Assembly (NCBI RefSeq): GCF_000338875.1
Contig: NZ_AOMO01000016.1
Location: 249,137 to 313,136 of the forward strand
Length of the DNA: 64,000 nucleotides
Source of the DNA: Vibrio mimicus CAIM 602
GTDB taxonomy: Bacteria > Pseudomonadota > Gammaproteobacteria > Enterobacterales > Vibrionaceae
Direction of reading: 5' to 3'
Under the pieces are notes generated by a model. That model saw only the letters and a list, made by a program, of their open reading frames with translations. It had not been told where the DNA came from and ran no database searches. Shown here one piece after another: positions 20,850 to 31,136 of the stretch. How positions within the stretch are numbered: the stretch's first letter is position 1; the number at the start of each line of letters is the position of its first letter. The position numbers and the translations under genes were made by a program.

Positions 20850-22367
20850 CTACTCACGCCAATACGGATGTGCTTCTACACCCATAGTGCGGCTTTGCTC
20901 CATGGCATGCAAAATGGAATTCTCTTGGCGGATTAGCCAACGTTTGAGTTGATCTTGCTCTTCACCTTGCAGCAACTCCACCAAACGCTCTAACGGTTTA
21001 AGGCGCAATAAATCATCGATGCCATGCAATAAATCCGCCCAAGGCATACGAAATGCCTGACGATCTTCTGCATCATACAAGCTCGCAAAACTGACACCCG
21101 TATAGAGATTGCGCATCAAACGGTACTGCTGCTCGATGTAATCTTGCACGGTTAAGGTTTTACCCGGAGGGAAAGCTTCCATTAGCTCAGCCCAAGTACG
21201 GTCGAGTTGTTTCACGGAGAAGGCTTCGAGTGACAGCGCCATTTTTTCGCGCGCTTTGTCATCCAAGAATGGCTGCCAACCACGAGTCAACACCCAACGA
21301 CTTAAGTCCAGCAATAAACCGGTGTAGCGAGCGCTATTGAGCAAACGCAACGTATCTTCACGCTGTGGCAAGCCTTCTTGCAAGGTTTTGAGTGCAGCAA
21401 CTAAAAACTTACGCGCATCCAGTTTACGCAGCGCATAGCCTTTGTCTTCTTGCAAACTCTCAAGGTATTCGAACTCTTTCAGCCACTGCAATTCCTGCTC
21501 TAACCATTTCAGTTCTTGGCGCAAAATGGCACTGGCACGGCGCGGAATAATGCCACCGTAGACGGAAAGCAATTGGCGCAGATAACTCACCGCATGGCGA
21601 ATTTCATGCAATGCCGCCACACCCTCACGTTCAGTGTAGATTTGCTCATGGTAATGCCAGTGTGAAAGTGCATGCTCAAGTGCGCGAATAAAACAAGATT
21701 CAGCCGTGTCATTTTTATCGACACTCACCAAGGCCATTGTCTTGATTTCATCACCCGTATAATTGGCCGCTAAGCGATAGCCACGCGCAGCTTTACTAAG
21801 ATTACCTAAGCGCATGCCACCGTGTTCACACAACTGGCGTGCCAACGTAAACAACGCATCGGTTTGACCAGACTTAAGTTCCAGCTCCACTTCGCAAATC
21901 GGTTCTTGGCGATCACCCGCAACCACGAGGCCTTGGTCAAATGCTACTTCGACTTGGCTACCATCGGCCATGCCAATCAGCCATTGTTCACGCGTGAAGT
22001 TGGTCGAGAAAAGCGGCATAAGCTCCGCTTGTAATTGAACCACTTCTTTGCCTTGCGGCCAGATATCGGCAGGATGCAAAGAGAGATCGGGGTCATTGCT
22101 GTGATGTTCAGCATTGAATTCCGGACGCTGATGTAGACCTGCGACCACACGACCTGCGGTTTTCACCGTTTGGACATACACCTCATCAAAGCGACGGATA
22201 CGCAGTCCAATATCATGCTGACGCAACCAGTTATCGGGGGTATCAAAGTAAGTGTTTCCTAGCTCCCGACAGCTGTGCTGAAGTACTTTAGTCTCAGAAA
22301 TCTTCGCACGTAAAATCGTTGAAAATTCAGGAGAAACAAAAAACTTCAGTTCTATCTCGGTTTCCAT
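20850..22367 (-). CDS. ygiF: CYTH and CHAD domain protein (inorganic triphosphatase YgiF-like)
   Basis: The N-terminal CYTH domain begins METEIELKF, carrying the ExExK signature of triphosphate tunnel metalloenzymes; E. coli YgiF hydrolyses inorganic triphosphate. The C-terminal CHAD domain (from about residue 215) is helical with conserved His/Arg residues (LHEIRHAVSYLRQLLS) that bind polyphosphate. Length is 505 residues. In E. coli ygiF sits directly before glnE; here the chemoreceptor and channel genes lie between. It is next to phosphate-transport genes, which fits a polyphosphate role. Confidence 0.88.
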   Translation of the reverse strand: METEIELKFFVSPEFSTILRAKISETKVLQHSCRELGNTYFDTPDNWLRQHDIGLRIRRFDEVYVQTVKTAGRVVAGLHQRPEFNAEHHSNDPDLSLHPADIWPQGKEVVQLQAELMPLFSTNFTREQWLIGMADGSQVEVAFDQGLVVAGDRQEPICEVELELKSGQTDALFTLARQLCEHGGMRLGNLSKAARGYRLAANYTGDEIKTMALVSVDKNDTAESCFIRALEHALSHWHYHEQIYTEREGVAALHEIRHAVSYLRQLLSVYGGIIPRRASAILRQELKWLEQELQWLKEFEYLESLQEDKGYALRKLDARKFLVAALKTLQEGLPQREDTLRLLNSARYTGLLLDLSRWVLTRGWQPFLDDKAREKMALSLEAFSVKQLDRTWAELMEAFPPGKTLTVQDYIEQQYRLMRNLYTGVSFASLYDAEDRQAFRMPWADLLHGIDDLLRLKPLERLVELLQGEEQDQLKRWLIRQENSILHAMEQSRTMGVEAHPYWRE

Positions 22368-22518
22368 AGTTATCCCTTTCGATGCAGATGCCGACAGGAT
22401 ATTGCCTTATAGGCACAGGAGCAAGAGAGAAATATCAGCCTAATGATGATCTAAAACAGTTTTATTGCGACGGTGTTTGGGTTAACATGCGCGCCTTTAT
22501 AGCCAACGCTCAACATTT

Positions 22519-22533
22519 CACCATAATATGGTG
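22519..22533. promoter_or_regulatory. Palindrome CACCATA-A-TATGGTG, possible operator
   Basis: Perfect seven-base arms around a single central base, 40 bases before the DUF47-pit operon start and within the divergent region shared with ygiF. The position fits a protein-binding site near a promoter. No match to a known Vibrio operator was recognised. Confidence 0.4.
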
Positions 22534-22572
22534 TATGTTATTTCAAGGTTATAGTTATTAGGTTGAATGACC

Positions 22573-23253
22573 ATGCCAGTAAATACAATCATGGGGTTAT
22601 TTGCAAAGTCCCCGATTAAGCCTTTGCAACGCCACGTTGTGTGTGTGAATGAATGCTGCTCTCATCTGATCAACTTCTTTGAAGTCTGTAACAAAGGTGA
22701 TTGGGAAAAAGCAGGTGAAATTCGTGCGCAGATTTCTCATCTAGAGAAAGAAGCTGACGTGTTAAAGCGTGAAATTCGTCTTAAACTCCCTCGCGGTTTG
22801 TTCATGCCTGTTGATCGTAGTGACATGCTTGAGCTTCTCACTCAACAGGACAAACTAGCAAACCTCGCCAAAGACATTGCTGGCCGTGTATATGGCCGAC
22901 AGCTTGTTATCCCTGAGCCTCTCCAAGAAAACTTCATCGCTTACGTTAAACGTTGTTTAGACGCGGCTAACCAAGCGCAGAATGTGATCAACGAGCTCGA
23001 CGAGTTATTGGAAACTGGATTTAAAGGTCGTGAAGTAACACTCGTGGCTGAAATGATCCATCAACTGGATGTGATTGAAGATGACACCGATTCCATGCAG
23101 ATTCGCCTGCGCCAACAATTGATGGCCATCGAATCGAAAATGAATCCGATTGATGTCATGTTCTTGTACAAAATTCTGGAATGGGTGGGCGGCATTGCCG
23201 ACCAAGCGCAGCGCGTTGGTGCTCGCTTAGAGCTAATGCTTTCTCGTTCTTAA
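22573..23253 (+). CDS. DUF47 / PhoU-like phosphate transport accessory protein
   Basis: TIGR00153-family protein of 226 residues, entirely helical, related to PhoU. Such genes are commonly paired with Pit transporters and the product is thought to regulate or assist them. Typical segments are LEKEADVLKREIRLKLPRG and MLELLTQQDKLANLAKDI, with a metal-site-like Glu/Asp pair in DVIEDDTDSM. Start is either ATG 22567 or ATG 22573; I chose the second because the product then begins MPVNTIMGLF as in relatives. It is 141 bases upstream of pit. Confidence 0.9.
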   Translation: MPVNTIMGLFAKSPIKPLQRHVVCVNECCSHLINFFEVCNKGDWEKAGEIRAQISHLEKEADVLKREIRLKLPRGLFMPVDRSDMLELLTQQDKLANLAKDIAGRVYGRQLVIPEPLQENFIAYVKRCLDAANQAQNVINELDELLETGFKGREVTLVAEMIHQLDVIEDDTDSMQIRLRQQLMAIESKMNPIDVMFLYKILEWVGGIADQAQRVGARLELMLSRS

Positions 23254-23277
23254 ATTTAAAGTTAACCAAATAACGAA

Positions 23278-23374
23278 GAGCAACCACACTATGACGACCC
23301 GCTAGGCGATGAGTATTTTCTACGCTGAAGGTCGTCATCTGCGTCAAAAACAAGCTTGGGTTGCTCCGCTTGTT
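23278..23374 (+). other. Structured intergenic leader before pit
   Basis: Three complementary pairs lie in this gap: GAGCAACC (23278-23285) with GGTTGCTC (23359-23366), ATGACGACC (23291-23299) with GGTCGTCAT (23330-23338), and AACAAGC (23349-23355) with GCTTGTT (23368-23374). The first and third pairings cross, so the RNA may switch between two folds or form a pseudoknot just upstream of the pit start. Confidence 0.45.
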
Positions 23375-23394
23375 ATCAACAACTAGGTATTACG

Positions 23395-24657
23395 ATGGAA
23401 ATCCTTGCGAACTACGGCACCGTCTTGATTATTGTGGCAGCTGTCTTCGGTTTCTTGATGGCGATTGGTATTGGTGCGAATGATGTCGCCAATGCAATGG
23501 GCACTTCAGTAGGATCAAAAGCTCTCACAGTTAAACAAGCCATTATCATTGCGATGATTTTTGAATTCGCAGGCGCTTACTTAGCTGGTGGCGAAGTTAC
23601 AGAAACTATCCGTAATGGGGTTATTGAAACCTCTCTTTTCGCAGATAAACCCGATGTTCTGATTTACGGCATGATGTCAGCACTGCTGGCAGCGGGCACT
23701 TGGTTGCTAGTGGCGTCTTACATGGGTTGGCCGGTATCTACCACTCACTCTATCATCGGTGCCATCATTGGTTTTGCTTGTGTATCTGTCGGTACAGAAG
23801 CGGTCGATTGGAGCTCAGTACAAGGCATTGTGGGTAGCTGGATTATCACGCCTGTGATTTCGGGCTTCTTTGCCTACCTCATCTTCGTCAGCGCACAAAG
23901 CCTCATTTTCGATACTGAAAAACCGCTGATCAACGCGAAACGTTTCGTCCCTGTGTACATGTTCATCACCACTATGGTGATCGCACTGGTCACCATCAAA
24001 AAAGGTCTGAAACACGTTGGTTTGCACCTTTCAAACCCAGAAGCGTGGATGTGGTCTGCAGTGGTATCAGCCATCGTTATGGTGGGCGGCTACCTGTACA
24101 TTCAGAAGAAGTTTGCTAATCGCGATGAAGACCACGGTTTTGCTGGCGTGGAAAGTATCTTCAGTACGCTGATGGTGATTACTGCGTGTGCCATGGCATT
24201 TGCTCACGGCTCAAACGACGTTGCGAACGCGATTGGTCCTTTGTCTGCAGTGGTTTCAACCGTTGAACACATGGGTGAAGTGGCTGCGAAAAGCTCTATC
24301 GCATGGTGGATTCTGCCACTAGGTGGTTTCGGTATCGTTGTGGGTCTAGCGACGTTAGGCCACAAAGTAATGGCAACTATCGGTACTGGCATTACTGAAC
24401 TGACACCAAGCCGTGGTTTTGCTGCTCAGCTAGCTACTGCTTCTACTGTTGTTCTAGCTTCAGGCACTGGTCTACCTATCTCTACCACTCAAACACTGGT
24501 AGGTGCGGTACTGGGTGTGGGTTTTGCGCGTGGTATTGCTGCACTGAACTTAGGTGTAGTACGTAACATCGTTGCGTCTTGGGTTGTTACTCTACCTGCG
24601 GGCGCACTATTGGCAGTTGTTTTCTTCTACGCGATTCAAGCTATGTTTGTCGGCTAA
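23395..24657 (+). CDS. pit: Inorganic phosphate transporter, Pit family
   Basis: Low-affinity phosphate permease of 420 residues in the inner membrane, driven by proton or sodium. The two PiT signature repeats are clear: GIGANDVANAMGTSVGSKAL near residue 23 and FAHGSNDVANAIGPLSAVV near residue 265. About ten hydrophobic helices are visible. I chose ATG 23395 (MEILANYGTV); an in-frame codon at 23356 would add sequence that belongs to the structured leader. Probably co-transcribed with the DUF47 gene. Confidence 0.94.
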   Translation: MEILANYGTVLIIVAAVFGFLMAIGIGANDVANAMGTSVGSKALTVKQAIIIAMIFEFAGAYLAGGEVTETIRNGVIETSLFADKPDVLIYGMMSALLAAGTWLLVASYMGWPVSTTHSIIGAIIGFACVSVGTEAVDWSSVQGIVGSWIITPVISGFFAYLIFVSAQSLIFDTEKPLINAKRFVPVYMFITTMVIALVTIKKGLKHVGLHLSNPEAWMWSAVVSAIVMVGGYLYIQKKFANRDEDHGFAGVESIFSTLMVITACAMAFAHGSNDVANAIGPLSAVVSTVEHMGEVAAKSSIAWWILPLGGFGIVVGLATLGHKVMATIGTGITELTPSRGFAAQLATASTVVLASGTGLPISTTQTLVGAVLGVGFARGIAALNLGVVRNIVASWVVTLPAGALLAVVFFYAIQAMFVG

Positions 24658-24710
24658 GCCGCTCGTAAGCTCAGTGTTAGCGGACTGTCATTATTGACTC
24701 AAACGCACAG

Positions 24711-24740
24711 AAAGGGAGGCTTTGCCTCCCTTCTTTGTTG
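24711..24740 (+). terminator. Terminator after pit
   Basis: Stem AAGGGAGGC / GCCTCCCTT with a TTT loop, followed by a T-rich tail (CTTTGTTG). It lies about 55 bases after the pit stop. Confidence 0.8.
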
Positions 24741-24824
24741 CAGCGCCTGCCAAAACTGCATACTATTTGCCACAAACTTTATGAGACTTATCGCCAAATC
24801 TATCTTTAAATTAAGGGATTTACT

Positions 24825-25433
24825 GTGAAAAAACTGATCTGCATGGTGCTCTTTTCCATGTTGGCCGCACCAACGTTCGCGCAAGACCGCTACATCGCGG
24901 ACAAACTCTTCACTTACATGCATTCCGGCCCAAGTAATCAATACCGTATTCTTGGCAGCATTGATGCTGGAGAAAAGGTCAAACTGCTTGATGTGAACAA
25001 AGATAGTGGCTACAGCCAAGTTGCTGATGAGCGTGGCCGTACAGGTTGGGTAGAAAGCCGTTTTATTACCCGTGAAGTGAGTAATGCCCTGCGCTTACCT
25101 GCTCTAGAAAAAGAACTAGCTGAAGTGAAAAAGCAATTAGCTAATGCACGCCAAAATGCCGATAGTGAAAAAGCGGGTTTGGCAGAATCTCTCGAATTGC
25201 GTAACCAGCAGATTGCTGATCTGGAACGTAACTATGGTGATATCAGTAAGCAGCTTACCGATTCACAAACTGAAATTCGTGAACTGCGCGCGAAACTCGA
25301 TACGCAAAAAGAAGACCTGCTGTTGAAATACTTCACCTATGGTGGTGGTGTTGCAGGTATTGGATTACTGCTTGGCCTCGTGCTACCACACATTGTGCCA
25401 CGTCGTAAGCGCCACCCTGCTGGCTGGGCATAA
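24825..25433 (+). CDS. ygiM: SH3 domain membrane protein (TIGR04211/YgiM)
   Basis: A 202-residue protein with a GTG start preceded by AAGGGA. A signal peptide (MKKLICMVLFSMLAAPTFA) is followed by a bacterial SH3 domain (residues about 22-85, YMHSGPSNQYRILG and GRTGWVESRFI), a coiled coil (about 95-165), and one transmembrane helix (GGGVAGIGLLLGLVLPH) with a short basic tail. The body should lie in the periplasm, anchored in the inner membrane. Its role is unknown; SH3b domains often bind peptidoglycan. In E. coli it adjoins cca. Confidence 0.88.
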   Translation: MKKLICMVLFSMLAAPTFAQDRYIADKLFTYMHSGPSNQYRILGSIDAGEKVKLLDVNKDSGYSQVADERGRTGWVESRFITREVSNALRLPALEKELAEVKKQLANARQNADSEKAGLAESLELRNQQIADLERNYGDISKQLTDSQTEIRELRAKLDTQKEDLLLKYFTYGGGVAGIGLLLGLVLPHIVPRRKRHPAGWA

Positions 25434-25451
25434 TTGCCATCATTAACGTAG

Positions 25452-25483
25452 CAAAACGGTCACTTAGGTGACCGTTTTGTTTT
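25452..25483. terminator. Bidirectional terminator between ygiM and gspB
   Basis: Twelve-base perfect stem (CAAAACGGTCAC / GTGACCGTTTTG) with a TTAG loop and a T-run after it; it can serve both converging genes. Confidence 0.88.
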
Positions 25484-25504
25484 GGTTCTCTCTAAGAAAA
25501 AAAC

Positions 25505-26257
25505 CTAGCCTTTCCAATCGTGCAGAGCGGGGATCTCTATCTGCTCGCCCGTGAATAAGATGATGCTGCTTTGCGGCTTGATGCTTTCAAGCTTCACTTC
25601 TGGGGTTAACATATCCCCTTCGCGATACTCTACGCCATTCACTTTTACCCAGCGCTTTTGTTCATTAGTGGAAAAAGCATGCATCTGGAAATTCAGTGCT
25701 GGCAACCGACCTGCATAGCGATCGCTGTGCTTAGTTAATTCCACCGCAGAAGAAGCTGGAGTTGTGGGCAATGCAGGTTGATCACGCATAATCGTCCGAA
25801 CACGCAGTGCTAATTCAGGAGAAAGCTGGGTTAAATCCAGATCACCCAATCCCTGATTCGGTTGCGTAGAGGCTTCCAATGTCGCCGGCGGTGCTATTGT
25901 ATTTTCCGCCAATGCAGTTGAATCATCGTCACTGCCTGTATCCGCCAGCACTGGCTCAATAAAGGTAGATTGTAGTTCGTCCCATTCGGGATACGTTAAG
26001 CGTTCAAGTGGGGCATCCACTTCCACAATCACAGGTTCGGTTTGTCGTGCCGCAAACGCCTGTTCAGCTTGTTCAAAGCGTTGGTAAGTCATCACTCCAG
26101 CAGTTACTAACCCCGGTACCAACCACAGCGCTATGTGTAGCCAGCGCGACGTATTGGCACTGGTGGGTTCTTGTTCTGCATACGTACGATAAGTGACTTG
26201 TTGAGCTTGCAGATAATCTTGCTGAGATTGCTTTAAGGCATTCATCACTTTTGACAT
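25505..26257 (-). CDS. gspB: General secretion pathway protein GspB (ExeB-like)
   Basis: Inner-membrane bitopic protein of 250 residues that works with GspA to assemble the type II secretion secretin through peptidoglycan. A short cytoplasmic N-terminus is followed by one transmembrane helix near residues 41-60 (WLHIALWLVPGLVTAGVM), a Pro/Thr-rich linker and the C-terminal GspB domain (ALNFQMHAFSTNEQKRWVKVNGVEYREGD). Its ATG overlaps the gspA stop by one base (TAATG), so translation is coupled. Confidence 0.9.
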   Translation of the reverse strand: MSKVMNALKQSQQDYLQAQQVTYRTYAEQEPTSANTSRWLHIALWLVPGLVTAGVMTYQRFEQAEQAFAARQTEPVIVEVDAPLERLTYPEWDELQSTFIEPVLADTGSDDDSTALAENTIAPPATLEASTQPNQGLGDLDLTQLSPELALRVRTIMRDQPALPTTPASSAVELTKHSDRYAGRLPALNFQMHAFSTNEQKRWVKVNGVEYREGDMLTPEVKLESIKPQSSIILFTGEQIEIPALHDWKG

Positions 26258-27846
26258 TAGCCTTCCTCCTTCAAACTCGGCGCTTGTTGCTGGGTCAACA
26301 GCTCTAGGCGGCGCAAGGTTTGCCGACCCGCAATGCCATCCACCTGCATATTCTGCCAGCGTTGAAATAACTCAACCTTACGCGATAAATCCTTATCAAA
26401 CTGATCACGTGGGCGTTCAGGCTCACCCAAGACTTGTGAGAGTTTACTCTCCAGTAAAGCTACATCAGCTCCCTGCATCCCCTGTTTCAAAGTACGAGAA
26501 AAGCCACCTTGCCAAAGCAAAGAATATTGACCACGCCATAAAGGCTCAAGCCATTGGCGTGCAATGCGATAACGCTGATCACCAACTAAAAGCTCAGCTT
26601 CATCCGCATTTAAACGAAACAACACAGCATAAGTGCGAATATCATCAATCACTAAAGTGAGCACGGCAGGTAAATCAAATGCTTGTAAGGTCGACCAATC
26701 TCCGGTTTGCTGCTCACACCAAAGCACAGCATCCGCCTGAGTTTGGCAAAATCTCTCCATCACGGAGGCTTGATAACCCCAAACGGCGTACAGAGTTTCA
26801 ACGGCATCTTCGCTACTGGTAGCATTGAGTAACGCGCTGCGCAGCGGTTGTGGAAAAACCGTATGCTCGGTAGGCGGCACAATCTCTTGCGCTGGGAAAT
26901 AGGCTTGTACCGCTCGATCAAGTTGAGGAGGTAATTGCCATGCCAATACAACCGCGAGAGCAATACCACCCAGCGCACTGGAGAGATAAGACATCTTGTG
27001 TGCTTGTGGCTTACTGGGAGCAATCTGATAGACGGAAGACTGGAAACTCATCACTTCTTGGCAGGCTCGTTTGATTCTGTCCAAACTCAGTTCTTGCTCA
27101 CCTGCTTGATAAGCCTGCTTTAAGGCCGCATCACACACCAGATTGATTAAACGAGGAATGCCATGGGTTTGCTGGGCAATCCATTGGCATGCCTTACGGT
27201 TAAAGAGTTCTGGGTTTCCCCCCGCTTGCTCAAGCCGGAAACGGATGTAGTCAGCACTTTGCTCTTCACTCAGGGGGAGTAAATGGTAGCGCCCCGTAAT
27301 GCGCTGCGCAAGTTGGCGCAACTGCGGCATACGCAGCTTTTCTTGCAATTCCGGTTGGCCAATCAGCAATACTTTGAGCAACTTATGATTTTCGGTTTCC
27401 AAATTGGTCAATAGGCGTAACTGCTCTAACACATCGGGAGCCAAATGCTGCGCTTCATCAATCATCAGCAGCACTTGTATGCCTTGCGCGTGTTCCGCCA
27501 ACAAAAACTCATGCAGCACTTGGGTCAGCTTCTTCAAAGTCGCCTTTTTCGGATAGTTCAGCTCAAACTCATCACAAATGGCTTCCAAAAGTTCTAGATC
27601 CGAGAAAGTCGGATTGAGGATCATCCCCGCGCGAGTTTTGCCCGGCAAAGTCGCCAAAATGGCTCGTGCCACGGTCGTTTTCCCAGTCCCAACTTCCCCC
27701 GTGAGCATGGCAAAACCCCCACCATCGCCCAATCCGGCTTGCAGGTGTACTATGGCTTCCTGATGACGCTGACTCAGGTAGAGATAGCGCGCATTGGGGA
27801 CGATAGAAAACGGTAATTCGTCAAACCCAAAGAAGTTCAGATACAT
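26257..27846 (-). CDS. gspA: General secretion pathway ATPase GspA (ExeA-like)
   Basis: A 529-residue AAA protein of the type II secretion system. Walker A (GEVGTGKTT) and Walker B (LLMIDEAQ) lie in the cytoplasmic N-terminal domain, a transmembrane helix lies near residues 287-305, and a periplasmic peptidoglycan-binding domain sits at the C-terminus (ALLESKLSQVLGE, VDGIAGRQTLRRLELL). With GspB it remodels peptidoglycan for the secretin. It is divergent from cca by 92 bases. Confidence 0.92.
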   Translation of the reverse strand: MYLNFFGFDELPFSIVPNARYLYLSQRHQEAIVHLQAGLGDGGGFAMLTGEVGTGKTTVARAILATLPGKTRAGMILNPTFSDLELLEAICDEFELNYPKKATLKKLTQVLHEFLLAEHAQGIQVLLMIDEAQHLAPDVLEQLRLLTNLETENHKLLKVLLIGQPELQEKLRMPQLRQLAQRITGRYHLLPLSEEQSADYIRFRLEQAGGNPELFNRKACQWIAQQTHGIPRLINLVCDAALKQAYQAGEQELSLDRIKRACQEVMSFQSSVYQIAPSKPQAHKMSYLSSALGGIALAVVLAWQLPPQLDRAVQAYFPAQEIVPPTEHTVFPQPLRSALLNATSSEDAVETLYAVWGYQASVMERFCQTQADAVLWCEQQTGDWSTLQAFDLPAVLTLVIDDIRTYAVLFRLNADEAELLVGDQRYRIARQWLEPLWRGQYSLLWQGGFSRTLKQGMQGADVALLESKLSQVLGEPERPRDQFDKDLSRKVELFQRWQNMQVDGIAGRQTLRRLELLTQQQAPSLKEEG

Positions 27847-27938
27847 GCTTGTTGACCCTATTCATCGCAGTGGGTGCAACGTATCATTGCTGACTAAGAT
27901 TAGCCAATGTCATTCATGCAATTTTTTGAGACTCTACG

Positions 27939-29150
27939 ATGCAAATTTACCTAGTCGGTGGCGCAGTGCGCGATCAATTGCTTCAACTGCCTGTTTATGA
28001 TCGTGATTGGGTCGTCGTGGGCAGCAGCCCACAAGCGATGTTAGCCGCCGGGTTCCAAGCCGTAGGTAAAGATTTCCCGGTATTTCTGCATCCCAAAACC
28101 AAAGAAGAGCATGCCTTAGCGCGTACGGAACGCAAAACGGGAGTTGGTTACACTGGCTTTGCCTGCCACTACGCGCCCGATGTAACGTTAGAAGAAGATT
28201 TATTGCGCCGCGATCTCACCATCAATGCCATGGCACAAGATGAGTTAGGGCAAGTCATTGATCCTTATGGCGGTCAGCGCGATCTTGCTGCGAAAGTGCT
28301 CCGCCATGTTTCGCCAGCCTTCGTGGAAGATCCCTTACGCGTACTGCGCGTGGCTCGCTTTGCGGCCAAGTTAGCTCATCTCGGCTTTACAGTCGCCGAA
28401 GAAACCATGCAGTTAATGACCGACATTGCTCAATCAGGCGAATTGGGGCACTTAACCGCTGAGCGCGTTTGGCAAGAATGGCATAAATCGCTCTCGACGA
28501 ATCATCCAGAAGTTTTTTTACAGGTGTTACGTGATTGTGGCGCGCTGGCTGTTGTGCTTCCCGAGCTCGATCGTTTATTCGGTGTCCCACAACCCGAAAA
28601 ATGGCACCCAGAGATCGACACAGGCATTCACACTCTCATGGTGACCAAGCAAGCCGCACTACTTTCTGATTCACTCCCCGTGCGTTTTGCCGCACAAGTG
28701 CATGATTTAGGTAAAGGCGTTACACCACGTTCTGAATGGCCAAGCCATAAGTTGCACTGTCATACAGGGTTAAAAATCATTGAATCTCTGTGCGATCGCA
28801 TTCGTGTACCTAACGAATTTCGCGATTTAGCGCTGGCCGTTTGCGCTCAACATTCCAATATCCATCGAGCCGACGAGTTAAAACCTGCCACCAAACTTAA
28901 AGTGCTTGGTCTCTTGGATGTGTGGCGCAAGCCAGAGCGCCTTGAGCAAGTCTTGTTGTGCTGTGAAGCGGATCATCGTGGCCGTCTAGGTTTAGAAGAT
29001 AAACCTTATCCGCAGCGAGATATCTTCCTGCGAGCTTACCAAGCCGCCCTTAGCGTAGAGGTACAAGCAGTGATTCGTGATGGTTTTCAGGGCAAACAGA
29101 TTAAAGAAGAATTAGATAAGCGGCGAATACAAGCAATTAGTGAAGTATAA
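27939..29150 (+). CDS. cca: CCA-adding enzyme (tRNA nucleotidyltransferase)
   Basis: Adds or repairs the 3' CCA of tRNAs. The 403-residue protein starts [15 protein letters not shown], with the GGAVRD and DRDW motifs of class II nucleotidyltransferases and the [10 protein letters not shown] block. A C-terminal HD phosphohydrolase domain ([17 protein letters not shown]) is present as in E. coli Cca. It marks the left core edge of the accessory cassette; an 11-base hairpin follows its stop. Confidence 0.95.
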   Translation: MQIYLVGGAVRDQLLQLPVYDRDWVVVGSSPQAMLAAGFQAVGKDFPVFLHPKTKEEHALARTERKTGVGYTGFACHYAPDVTLEEDLLRRDLTINAMAQDELGQVIDPYGGQRDLAAKVLRHVSPAFVEDPLRVLRVARFAAKLAHLGFTVAEETMQLMTDIAQSGELGHLTAERVWQEWHKSLSTNHPEVFLQVLRDCGALAVVLPELDRLFGVPQPEKWHPEIDTGIHTLMVTKQAALLSDSLPVRFAAQVHDLGKGVTPRSEWPSHKLHCHTGLKIIESLCDRIRVPNEFRDLALAVCAQHSNIHRADELKPATKLKVLGLLDVWRKPERLEQVLLCCEADHRGRLGLEDKPYPQRDIFLRAYQAALSVEVQAVIRDGFQGKQIKEELDKRRIQAISEV

Positions 29151-29203
29151 AAACTCCCTATTTATTCCAACTACCCCCTCTCAACAACTATCGAGAAGGT
29201 AAT

Positions 29204-29229
29204 ATCCCACAAGTTTTTACTTGTGGGAT
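29204..29229 (+). terminator. Hairpin downstream of cca
   Basis: Eleven-base perfect stem (ATCCCACAAGT / ACTTGTGGGAT) with a TTTT loop, about 55 bases after the cca stop. There is no T run after it, so it is a terminator or a 3'-end stabiliser only by position. It lies close to the left edge of the AT-rich insert. Confidence 0.5.
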
Positions 29230-29384
29230 GTTCGAACGAATTTTCCATTTATAACAAGCTCATACATCAATTATTAGCCAATTAATAAACACTCTCTATT
29301 GCACTGCATTTTAATGCTATTAAATGAATACCACCTTACGTTGATAAATACTGCAACACTGATCTTCACAGAATTTTTATCCCT

Positions 29385-29421
29385 AAATGTAAAATATTTA
29401 TGTATATCTGGATTTACATTT
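29385..29421. promoter_or_regulatory. Inverted TyrR-like half-sites upstream of tpl
   Basis: AAATGTAAA (29385-29393) and TTTACATTT (29413-29421) form a perfect nine-base inverted repeat. Each arm contains the TyrR half-site (TGTAAA / TTTACA). The spacing is 19 bases between half-sites, not the six of a standard TyrR box, so this is a candidate only. Another TTTACA lies at 29455-29460. TyrR is known to control tpl in Citrobacter and Erwinia. Confidence 0.4.
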
Positions 29422-29543
29422 TAAATTTAGCCGTATCTAGCAAAAGATCACAGTTTTACATCTAAAATCACATATTAAATTATTTGTCAACTTACCGCAT
29501 CGCAAACATGAATATTTCATTTATGTGCTGTGCCAAATTATAA

Positions 29544-29573
29544 TTGAATTATTTATGTTACCTTTTTTATACA
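29544..29573 (+). promoter_or_regulatory. Candidate sigma-70 promoter of tpl
   Basis: TTGAAT (29544-29549), 18 bases, TATACA (29568-29573). It would start RNA near 29580, giving a leader of about 100 bases before the tpl ATG. Confidence 0.5.
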
Positions 29574-29583
29574 CGGAATTAAT

Positions 29584-31069
<1,486 letters not shown>

Positions 31070-31073
31070 TTAA

Positions 31074-31114
31074 AAAAAATCCTCTAGTCATCATTATGAA
31101 CTAGGGGATTTTTT
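31074..31114 (+). terminator. Terminator/attenuator between tpl and permease
   Basis: AAAAAATCCTCTAGT pairs with ACTAGGGGATTTTTT (one G-T pair) across an 11-base loop and ends in six T. It starts a few bases after the tpl stop and only 23 bases before the permease ATG, so it should lower, but need not abolish, permease expression from the tpl promoter. Confidence 0.8.
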
Positions 31115-31136
31115 AATAACTGGGAGGAAATAATTT

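Noticed and set aside
29204..29229. Attachment site or insertion boundary of a mobile element
   Set aside because: There is no matching repeat near eno, no integrase or transposase, and the hairpin is explained by its place after cca.
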